From Spinacia oleracea (lineage: Eukaryota; Streptophyta; Magnoliopsida; Caryophyllales; Amaranthaceae): a DNA stretch of 64,000 bases. The number at the start of each line of letters is the position of its first letter. Within the stretch, counting starts at the first letter, position 1. The stretch is taken from NCBI RefSeq assembly GCF_020520425.1, contig NC_079489.1, positions 81,598,810 to 81,662,809 on the forward strand. Reading direction: 5' to 3'. Positions 55,499-64,000 of the stretch are shown here, piece by piece. A program made the position numbers and the translations under genes. The notes under the pieces were generated by a model, which did not search any database, was not told the DNA's origin, and saw nothing but the letters and a program-made list of their open reading frames with translations.

Positions 55499-56189
55499 CC
55501 CAAAAGAAGCCCGGATTTCTATAGGGTCCTGCCGTATCCATTCGACCCGAAAATTGCCGATTTCTTTACTGAAAGTCGCACTCCACGACTTCATCAAAGT
55601 AGCATACCAATACAAAGATCGCTCGCACTTACGAGCACGATCCCCAAACACGATCAAGGACATTACAAAATGCGTATCCCCAAGGAACCTCTTTGACAAG
55701 AAATGACCGTCAAGCACAAATGCTTGGGGGCTCGAAAGAAAATATATATTTCAAAAGAAAGTATGCAAAGTTAAAACAACATTCCCAGACTAGGCTGTAT
55801 GAAGTCCCGTGTTTGGATAATCTCAAAAGATAAAACCGAATTACGACCTCAAGACAAAGGTCGTCGTTGATACTTATACGTAGTCCCCTAGTCAAGGACC
55901 CAGGTAGCGGCAAAATTGAACCGTAAAGACTAGCTCAATACCATGAAAGATGATGACCGCAAGACAATGGTCTGTCTAAGGACGTTGCCAACCCACATTC
56001 AGGTTGCAATTAAATCCGAGCATCCCTCGAATGAATTCGCTCTTACAAGAATGAATAAAAAAGAAATTCTCAAAAAGAAATCCCAAGAACAAATGAAATA
56101 AGGACTTGCCCACCACAATCAGGCAAGATCGCGCCACGAGCCGCGCGGGTCCCAAATTGAAAAGACGAAAACAGATTCGTCCACTTCTA

Positions 56190-56395
56190 TCGGACGGGGC
56201 GTCCACCCTCAGCGGACAGGCTCGCCCACCTTCAGCGGACAGGCTCGCCTACCTTCAGCGGGCGGGGTCTGCGTCACTAACCACACAGGTCCTCAGTTTT
56301 CGAAAATAAAGTATTCAAAAACAAAAACAGGCTCGCCCACCTTCAGCGGGCGGGGTCTGCGCCACTAACCGCGCAGGTCCTTAGTTGTTGCAGCA
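56190..56395 (+). repeat. GC-rich tandem repeat in Tat C
   Basis: Repeats of AGGCTCGCCCACCTTCAGCG (near 56218, 56241, 56328) and a longer GGTCTGCGNCACTAACC block seen twice (56266 and 56352). Confidence 0.88.
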
Positions 56396-56407
56396 ATAAC
56401 TTTCCTT

Positions 56408-56552
56408 GGTTTATCTTTTTCCAAAAATCAAAAGATGGTTTATCTTTTTCCAAAAATCAAAAGATGGTTTATCTTTTTCCAAAAATCAAAGGATGGTTTA
56501 TCTTTTTCCAAAAATCAAAAGATGGTTTCCCTTTTCCAAAAAACAAAGGATT
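56408..56552 (+). repeat. 29-bp tandem repeat, five copies
   Basis: Starts at 56408, 56437, 56466, 56495 and 56524. The unit begins GGTTTATCTTTTTCCAAAAA, and the last copy is diverged. Units are directly adjacent with no spacers. Confidence 0.93.
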
Positions 56553-56970
56553 GGTTTTCCGCTTTTCCAAAAAAGAGCGATGTGCTGGATTTTCCTTCGT
56601 TTTACGTCCTATAAAAACACGGGGGTTTTCTCGTTTAGCTAACCCTGAAAATGAGAATTTTTAAAACATTTTACCTCGTGATTGGGCTTGGCCAGGCCTA
56701 GTTAAACTTTATAGCTTTGATTTCGAAAACATCTTTAGATACTTCCAATGACAAAGTGAGGGAGTTTTTATACTATTAGTTAACTAATTCCAATGACACG
56801 TGAGGAATGTGTTAACACTTCAAGTGATGACCCTTAAGTCAAATGTTATCACTCGGGGGCTCGTGAGACCCTCGCAAAACAAGTCACATACACCATGGCT
56901 TGTATGACGCACTCCGTCTAGTACTTTGACCATCGTCTCATCCCAAGACTCAGTCAAAGTGGGGGCTAAC

Positions 56971-58456
56971 TATAGACACCTACTTTTGTCCCCATTCCCG
57001 AAAGGGAAGGTTCGATGATGAGAACATAAATCTCCACTTGGCAACGCATCTCCTATAAAATAACGAATCTCAATCACCTTTTCATTTCAGCTAAAACTGC
57101 TATTTATGGAAACCTGCTAAGAATGGTAACTGCTGTAAAAGGTAGTTGTTAAAAGTGGCAAAGTCATAAAAGATAGAAACCTATCAGGATTGGGTTTTGC
57201 ACTCCAACATAAATCCTAAAAGAGATAGAATTCGCAAAAGGAATTCTATTCCTGGTATAATTCGAAAGTAAGAGTTACGTATTAATTAAAATCCTAACGA
57301 ACCTAGAGTTCGTAACGGGCCCAGACGCATTCCGTCATAAAGTTAATACGCACTAAAAGACTCGGATAAGTCTCAAAAGCTCCGCGTTCTAAAGAGTCCA
57401 AATCTGAAAAAAAAACTCGGCCCAGATCCCATTTTCAACGCCTGGATCTGGGCGCCGAAATCTTCGGCCCCCAGCCCTGGGCGCTGAAAATGCCTGGGGC
57501 CGTGTCGTCTCCGAATTCTTTTTGGATTCGTATTCTAAAAATCTATCTTTCCACAAAATCTTTCCCTATAAATACAGCCTCAAAATCGACGTGAAGAGGA
57601 CACACAACACACAATTCCATAACCTGAGTATTGACTCTAGCCTTAAGCCTAGCCTCACGCTTCGAAATTGATCCGGCGTTCTGTCGCAATCGACCCAAAA
57701 GTCCAACAAAACGCATCCTGCCCCTTGTAGCTGATGAATTAAGCCTAATTACTGGAACACTGCTTAGAAACCCGAGATTCGTTAAATAAAAGGAGAAATA
57801 GCAAAGCCAAGTGGTTAGTTTTCTGAGAACTGTAACGCACCTGTCAAGGGTGCGTTGTAATGTGTCCCTCATATGATTTAATCGCTTTCATCACCCTTTT
57901 ATAAAATTGTCGAACTTTTAACTTGATTGATCTATCACCCCTAATAAGATAATACCTTGAACAATTGAATTATCATGCTAGGTACCTTAAATCAATCTAA
58001 ATAAGATAATCACGATCGATTTAGTGTTATGTGTTGCATATTGCTAAAATCAATTCAGAATAGTTTAATAGTTTAACGCATGTCCCTTCAATTATTTATG
58101 CTGAGCTAGTAAGGATAACCTGCCTCTGGAGTTATCGATGAGCACCCCTCTCGGTAGTCACAGTCCCCCGAACTCTCAATCTCTGCCCTGCGGGTGTACG
58201 TTGAGCGATCCCCACACCAGGGATCACAAGGGAACCTATGGCCGTCGTGGTCGAACATAATTGCACTCCCTTTATGTCACGATAATCGGGTTTTGTCAGT
58301 TTTTCTCATTGTCGTTAAAAACTGAATGGCGACTCCTATATTACTAGTCGATTGGGTGTAAACTCACAGGAAATCTAAATACACTTGATCTGACGACGTC
58401 ACGCCCACGAGGGACGAGGTCATGCATTAGCCTCGTGCTTTTTCGACCCCCTCACA
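56971..58456 (+). repeat. Tat C 3' LTR (1486 bp)
   Basis: Starts TATAGACACC where the others have TGTAGACACC, so the terminal TG is mutated. Ends CCCCCTCACA. TATA box at 57567-57574. It retains the full hairpin pair (57433-57499). Confidence 0.92.
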
Positions 58457-58461
58457 TAAAG

Positions 58462-60096
58462 ATACTTAGGTATTTTGATGAACGAGAGCTATGAAGTTCT
58501 ATTACTTGAAAGTGATGAACCTGCGACTTATAAACAAGCTATGAAGAGCCCTAGTTCCAAGCAATGGCAAGAAGCCATGCAATCTGAATTAGACTCCATG
58601 TCTGAAAACAAAGTTTAGGATTTGGTCCATTTGCCAGATGGCTACCAAGCCATAGGAAGCAAATGGGTTTTCAAACTGAAAAAGGACAAGGATAGGAAAC
58701 TTGAAGTTTTCAAAGCTAGATTGGTTGCAAAAGGTTACAGGCAAGTCCACGATGTAGATTACGATGAAACCTTTTCACCAGTTGCAATGCTAAAGTCTAT
58801 TCGGATAATGTTAGCAATCGCTGCATATTACGATTACGAAACATGGCAGATGGATGTCAAAACCGCTTTCTTAAACGGCATTTTAACAGAAACTGTGTTT
58901 ATGACACAGCCCGAGGGTTTTGAGGATCCAAAGTATGCTAAAAAGGTATGCAAGCTTAAGAAATCAATCTACGGATTGAAGTAAGCATCAAGGAGCTGGA
59001 ATATACGTTTTGATGAAGCAGCCAGTGAGTTTTGTTTCATCAAGAACGCAGACGAATCTTGTGTAAACAAGAAGGTCAGTGGGAGCAAAATTGCTTTTCT
59101 AGTATTATATGTCGACGACATATTACTTATTGGAAATGACATTCCTATGTCAAACTCTGTCAAGATTTGGCTTGGGAGATGTTTTTCGATGAAGGATCTA
59201 GGAGAAGCACAGTACATACTGGGCATCAAGATTTACAGAGATAGATCTAAGAAGATAATTGGACTCAGTCAAAGCACTTATATCAATAAGGTGCTTGAAA
59301 GGTTCAATATGGCAGACTCTAAGCGAGGCTACCTACCCATGTCTCATGGAATGACTCTAAGCAAGACTCAGTGCCCAAAAACACCTGATGAGAGTAGACG
59401 AATGAGTGCGATTCCAATGCATCATTGATTGGTTCAATAATGTATGCTATGATATGTACACTCCCGGATGTTGCGTATGCACTCAGTGCTACGAGCAGAT
59501 ACCAGTCAGACCCAGGAGAGGCACATTAGACTGCTGTCAAGAATATTCTGAAGTACCTGAAAAGGCACAAAGATGATTTTCTGGTCTATGGTGGAGATGA
59601 TGAAGTAATTGTTAAAGGCTATACAGACGCAAGTTTCCAAACCGACAAAGATGATTTCAGATCACAGTCTGGGTTTGTCTTCTGCCTCAACGGAGGTGCA
59701 GTAAGCTGGAAAAGTGCTAAGCAAAGCACCATTGCGGATTCTACAACTGAAGCGGAGTACAATGCTGCACATGAAGCAGCAAAGGAAACTGTATGGCTAA
59801 GGAAGTTCATAGGTGAACTTGGTGTAGTCCCCTCCATTAAAGGACCAATAGCTCTATATTGTGACAATAACGGAGCTATTGCACAGGCAAAGGAGCCTAG
59901 ACACCACCAGAGAGTCAAGCATGTACTTCGTAGATTTCACCTTCTACGAGAGTTCGTTGAAAGAAAAGAAGTCGAGATAAGCAAGATTGGAACTGATGAC
60001 AACATCTCAGATCCATAAACTAAACCTCTGCCGCAGGCGAAGCACAACTCGTACACTGCAGCTATGGGAATCAAGCATGTTGGAGAATGGCTTTGA
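58462..60096 (+). pseudogene. copia D reverse transcriptase and RNase H, after the Tat insertion
   Basis: This resumes pol at the codons that follow 47999. RT: ALKSxW-type start near 58550, then KARLVAKGYRQVHDVDYDET, QMDVKTAFLNG and YVDDILLIGND (near 59110-59140). RNase H: GYTDASFQTD, STTEAEYNAA, CDNNGAIAQ and the tail ending at TGA 60094-60096. Lesions: TAG at 58616-58618 (Trp), TAA at 58982-58984 (Gln), a 1-nt deletion near 59412 at the GIPYASLIGS position, and TAA near 60016-60018 in the ISDPLTKPL region. Confidence 0.92.
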
Positions 60097-60956
60097 TGTC
60101 CTTGTTTAATGTTTTAAAGTTTTAGAGTTTAATACTTTGTAAAACATTATTGGTTAACCATTCACATTAATGAATAGAATTCATTTTTCCATTTAATTTG
60201 TGGTTTATTAAATGATGAGTCCCTTCAATTTGACGATATATTCAAGATAGAGTGTCAAGACCAGTGCTGTGACTAAGAAAGTTCTATCAAGTGAACTTGA
60301 ATGTCAAAAGTTGAAAATGGTCCCTGGTCGGAGTTTTCTATAAAGATGGACGCATAGAAAACGTTAGACAACTAGAATGCAAGATGACCAGTAGTTATGT
60401 TTCTTGAACTATGTGGACATGGCAATGTCGAAATGATTTGCATAGATACTTACTTTGGGAAGAATAGTATCGGAAAAACCTATGAAACTTTACTGTAAGA
60501 GATGAAAATCTGTCACAAGTAAATTTCATTAAAATTATTAGACACTAATACTCAATACCTGAGTGATTTAAGATTACTTGTTTGAAAACTGGTTACTTTG
60601 ACGTTGTCAACCGTCGCACCGTAAAAGGAGGCTATAAAGGCAACGCTCGGGTAATCACCTATCAAACGAAGTCTAATCTCAAGATCGCAAGATTGGGATT
60701 GTCCTCCCATAAATCGGGATAAGATGCTGAAAGTTGTACAAGGCCACTCGGAGAGCTAGAAACTGTAAAATGCATGGCCGTGCTCAGATGAATCATAGGC
60801 TATGATTATCTGTTTATTTGATCAGTTGAACTCTGAAACCGAGAAACACCTCTGGACATAATAAGCATGAAAACTCTTACCTTATGTTCAAGAGCAAGCA
60901 TCGAGTGACAAAGGAATTAGGAAATGCACACTTGTCCCTAAGGACAAGTGGGAGAC
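60097..60956 (+). other. copia D 3' untranslated region and polypurine tract
   Basis: Non-coding, closely matching B 35401-36159, and ending in AAGGACAAGTGGGAGAC just before the 3' LTR. Confidence 0.85.
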
Positions 60957-62212
60957 TGAAGGAAATAATGCCCTTGGTCCAAGTATGCATTTAATGGTAA
61001 GTCTAACTAATGCGGTTCAGTGTTAATTATACAAGTTAATAATTCAGTGAGATCAAGTGAATTGTATGCCTAGCTAGAGGCCGCTTCAGTTCAAGTGGAT
61101 TAATGATATTAATCCAAAGCTTACTCTTGACTGAACCCGTAGGGTCACACAAATAGTACGTAAACAGATCAAGTATTTAATGGTATTAAATACTCCATCT
61201 ATGGATATTCGGAATCGACGGATCTTGGTTCCAGTGGGAGCTGAGATCGTCAAAGGCAAATTATGAATACTCCGGAAACGATGATATTGCCGGAAACAGA
61301 AATATTGTCAGAATCGGAAATATTATCGGAGTCGGAAAATAATTCCGGAAACGGAAATATTAAATATTTGTTTGAAACGAAAATTTATTCCGGAATCGGA
61401 AATATTAAATATTGTTTGCATCGGAAATGAATTCCGGAATCGGAAAATTAATCGGAAGCGCGACGTACGAAATAAACATCGGACGAGCTTGCTAGACGCA
61501 AGGCCTAGCACGAAGCTAGGCCCAACGCCTAGCGAAGCCCGCGCGACCAAGCAAGCAAGCCCAGCCAAGCGATGAGCAAGGCCAGGCCCGCGAAGCAAGG
61601 CCAGCGAGTTGCGTGCCCCTCGTGGGTTGCGAGCAGTTGCTGGGCCAAGGCTCAGCGCGCACGCGCGCACGGCGCCCTTCGTGGGCTGTTGTGCGTGTGT
61701 GTTTTTGTGCTTGTGTACGAAACCTTGATCGATTAGGATTCGTTTAAGATTAAATTCCTAAATCTACTAGAATTTAATTAGTTGAATTTAAGTTAAATTC
61801 AGATTAGTTAAATAGTTTCCTAGTAGGATTCTAATATCCGATTCGAATACCCTATAAATAGGTGATCATAGTTCACAATTTATAACGAGTAATTCAAGTA
61901 TTCATTCAAGTTTTAGGCTTAAAACTCAGACTTTTATTTGTCATCAAAACAGAAAATTTCATAGTACCTTTGGCGCAATTCTAGTTAATTAAACCTAAGG
62001 CGGATCCGAGCGTGCTGTGGACTATCTACGAAGGGACGACATTTAGAGTCCTAGACTTGTTCTTGTTCGGTTCGCGCGCAGTTAGGGAGGGCACGCTACA
62101 AAGAGTATGCATCCTAAATTATGCTAATTGTTATGTGGCAATTAATTTGGATTCCTGGCTTTATGGTTTTTCCGCATGATTTATATTCAGTTATATGTAT
62201 CATAACCTAACA
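60957..62212 (+). repeat. copia D 3' LTR (1256 bp)
   Basis: Same length as the 5' LTR, with scattered substitutions. TATA box at 61853-61860. It ends CATAACCTAACA and is followed by the TSD gcact. Confidence 0.94.
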
Positions 62213-62217
62213 GCACT

Positions 62218-62859
62218 CCTCCGCCTAATCGATATGCAACACATAAATAGCATTATAAGAATGTTCTGGATTAAGAACATGCAAAAAATCATTCCAAAAT
62301 GTTAATTTAATAATAGTCCATCTGCAAGTAGAAAGGAAAACACTATTAAGACGCATTTTAATGGAAGAAATATAGATTCGATAAGTAAATAACAATTTAC
62401 TAATAATTTAGAGAAGGAAACAATATTATAAGGGAGAAAAAAGAATATAAAGTATCTGATGAGAAAATAACATTATAGCCTTATAAGTGCCTTTCCATAA
62501 AGTTCACTTACTTTCCTGATTTTATAATTCTCAATCAAAATAACATTGTTCTTTGTTGACTTTTGTTGTTATGGGCCATAAGGAAGCTTTTAGGCCTTTA
62601 TTTCTTGGGGTTTCTGATTTGTTAGAGCAATCCACTAAATAATCAGCTTTCCAATTGAATTAAATTGTAAAAGTGTCGGTAATTTAGTATATTCCACAGG
62701 GCACACCAAAAGTACAATTACTTAACTCCATCTTATACAATAGAGATTACTCCATAGTTCACTAAGATTCAACAAATCATCAACAAATAGTCACATAACA
62801 TTCGAACTCGTTCACGAATTTTTGTTAAATCGAGTAGAATCACACTCAGATCATGAAAC
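62218..62859. other. AT-rich unassigned DNA
   Basis: This continues the target DNA of copia D. No ORF, repeat or RNA gene is seen. Confidence 0.5.
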
Positions 62860-62939
62860 CACTAGTGGAAAAAACCCCTGTTGTAGCCCCCTTGTTGAGG
62901 GGGGCATACATAAGCGCGCCTCAATAGCTACTTAGTCAA

Positions 62940-63125
62940 CGCGGGTCAAATATTTTACTATTCTATTGAGGCGGGCTTTTTTGGTGTTCGCTTCTACAGA
63001 AGCTGTTGAAGGGGGCTTTCCTTGCCCGCCTCAATAGAGAGAAGCTGTTGAAGGGGGCTTTTAATTGCCCGCCTCAATAGGGTCTCTCTGTTGAAGGGGG
63101 CTTTTAATTGCCCGCCTCAATAGGC
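62940..63125. repeat. subterminal repeats of the second CACTA
   Basis: Units of about 50 bp with GTTGAAGGGGGCTTTT and TTGCCCGCCTCAATAG at 63005, 63048 and 63082, plus a variant near 62965. Confidence 0.88.
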
Positions 63126-63169
63126 TACATTAAATTTTAAAAAAATAAAACCACCGCCAAACAGATCGA

Positions 63170-63395
63170 TAAGCTTCTCTTCTCTTCACATCTCGTCGTC
63201 GTACTTCACATCTAGCTCTTCCAACGCATACCTATCCTCACCGCGCGACTCCACCACCACCATAACCACCACCACCACCTTCCTCACCGCGCGGCTCCAC
63301 CACCACCATCTGAAGGAGAGTTTCCCCACCGTCGTCTTTCCTACCTTCGTGCGACTCCATCTGTTTCACACAATCGATTTGTGAAGCTAGGTTAG
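63170..63395 (+). other. leader-like region of the second CACTA
   Basis: C/T-rich with two related CTCACCGCGCGACTCCACCA segments (63238 and 63283) and CACCACCACC runs. It looks like a 5' UTR and is in the same position as 16780-17229 in the first CACTA, but the two share no obvious sequence. 63396-64000 after it is T-rich and intron-like, with no ORF. Confidence 0.45.
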
Positions 63396-64000
63396 TTTTT
63401 ATTTGCAATTATTTGGGTAATAATCCTCTTTTTTCTCGTGCATTTTCCACTTCATTTCATTTTTGTTTGATTTCCCTTGTTCATCGACCTAATTGCCCCT
63501 GTTTGTTGTTTGAATTCCTGTTTGAATTCCTGTTTGTGGATGGGTAAGGGGGAGAGCCTTCCCTCTTCATATCCTTTATTATGAATTAAGATATCTAAGG
63601 ACATGATACAGTACTAAAAAAAGCTAGGGCAAAATTGCTCAAAAATCCAATTTATTAAACAGAAGGTAACAACTTCCCAGGTGATGCTAGAGCATTTATA
63701 GCAAGTCTTAAACAGACTTCAATTATCCTTAAACTTCCTCACGTAGCTTCAAATAAAGAAAAAGGATAGTTTTTGTTTTTTGATTTCTAGTTAGGTTGAT
63801 TTTTGTTGTCCTTCGTGCACTTTATAGGCTTGAGTTGACTGAGTATTATTTGAGGCATAGATTACATGGCACATTGGCCATTATCTTTGCTCATTGGCTC
63901 ATCTGTTTTTTGTTTGAATTCCTGCTTGAATTTCATTTTTGTTTGAATTTCTCGTGCTAGGTTAGTTTTCTGTTTTGGATTACATGGCTTTTGGTGAAAT

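Larger units (their letters stand above)
49470..56970 (+). other. Tat C non-coding interior
   Basis: No ORF above about 170 codons and none with gag, protease, RT or integrase motifs. It holds tandem repeats (50560-50642, 56190-56395, 56408-56552) and four dispersed GC hairpin pairs (50261-50312, 52233-52284, 55227-55282, 55431-55498). The polypurine stretch AAAGTGGGGGC lies just before the 3' LTR. Confidence 0.8.
48000..58456 (+). mobile_element. Tat/Ogre-like element C, non-coding, nested in copia D
   Basis: LTRs at 48000-49449 and 56971-58456, flanked by gaaag (47995-47999) and taaag (58457-58461), 4 of 5 matching. Copy A's uninterrupted pol confirms the junction. The primer site TGGCGACTCCACTGGGGA at 49451 is of the type I recall for Ogre/Tat elements (tRNA-Arg); that is from memory. 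The interior of 7.5 kb has no ORF with retroelement domains, so this is a non-autonomous derivative. Confidence 0.9.
41770..62212 (+). mobile_element. copia copy D, complete but dead, with a nested Tat element
   Basis: Both LTRs are 1256 bp (41770-43025 and 60957-62212), flanked by the exact 5-bp TSD gcact (41765-41769 and 62213-62217). Inside are the primer site, leader, gag-protease, integrase, the nested Tat element C at 48000-58456, then RT, RNase H and polypurine tract. Without Tat C it is about 10 kb. The coding region has several stops and shifts. Confidence 0.95.
62860..64000. mobile_element. second CACTA element, left end only
   Basis: Starts CACTAGTGGAAAAAACCC and continues CTGTTGTAGCCCCCTTGTTG, nearly the same as the left end of the CACTA at 16492. 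Subterminal repeats differ: TTGAAGGGGGCTTTTAATTG and GCCCGCCTCAATAG, three to four times between 62940 and 63125. A C/T-rich, leader-like stretch (63170-63390) ends in a possible splice donor near 63390. The right end is outside the window. Confidence 0.82.

Noticed and set aside
56408-56552. CRISPR-like regular repeat
   Set aside because: The units are adjacent with no unique spacers, in a plant retrotransposon. It is a simple 29-bp tandem repeat.

Overview
This window is plant nuclear DNA made almost entirely of transposable elements nested in one another. I found no intact host gene. The element types (plant L1 LINE with a DUF4283/CCHC ORF1, Ty1/copia, Tat/Ogre-like Ty3/gypsy, CACTA, and a hAT with a TTF/DUF4371 transposase) and the captured plant gene pieces (chloroplast MET1/ZKT and mitochondrial VDAC) point to a eudicot. 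A species of Amaranthaceae such as spinach, beet or quinoa is my guess from general familiarity; it is not shown by the sequence.

Layout. (1) 1-12964 is a three-level nest. A minus-strand hAT element (9838-12964) is cut by the 3' end of a plus-strand Tat-like element (7996-9837), which is itself interrupted by a minus-strand copia element, copy A (1-7995, continuing past the left edge). (2) 13818-26178 is a minus-free, plus-strand L1 LINE of about 5 kb. It is split by a 6003-bp CACTA transposon (16492-22494, TSD tcc) and by a minus-strand solo copia LTR (24339-25696, TSD ctcat). (3) 27455-37563 is copia copy B, with similar LTRs around a badly decayed interior. (4) 37564-41769 holds a 1.1-kb CACTA-like element (38177-39298, TSD ttg), a LINE/RNase H remnant, and unassigned AT-rich DNA. 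(5) 41770-62212 is copia copy D (TSD gcact, both LTRs 1256 bp). Its pol is split by a 10.5-kb non-coding Tat-like element, copy C (48000-58456). (6) 62860-64000 is the left end of a second CACTA whose terminus is almost that of the first.

The item of most biological interest is the CACTA at 16492-22494. Between its ends it carries three exons of a MET1/ZKT-like gene, followed directly by three exons and a sliver of a fourth from a VDAC (mitochondrial porin) gene. Introns and GT/AG borders are preserved, and the MET1-to-VDAC junction is phase-compatible. A 15-copy, 160-bp tandem array with a 480-bp higher-order period lies downstream. This is a gene-capturing (Pack-type) CACTA.

Other points. 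Copia A has an 821-codon pol frame open to the window edge with the integrase, RT and RNase H motifs intact, so it is the least damaged element here. Copia D has lost the catalytic Glu of its integrase and the His of its Gag zinc knuckle. Copia B and Tat C lack usable coding capacity and would need help in trans. The Tat elements carry a dispersed family of paired GC-rich hairpins that no coding feature explains. All identities come from reading translations and comparing copies inside the window; no database search was run.
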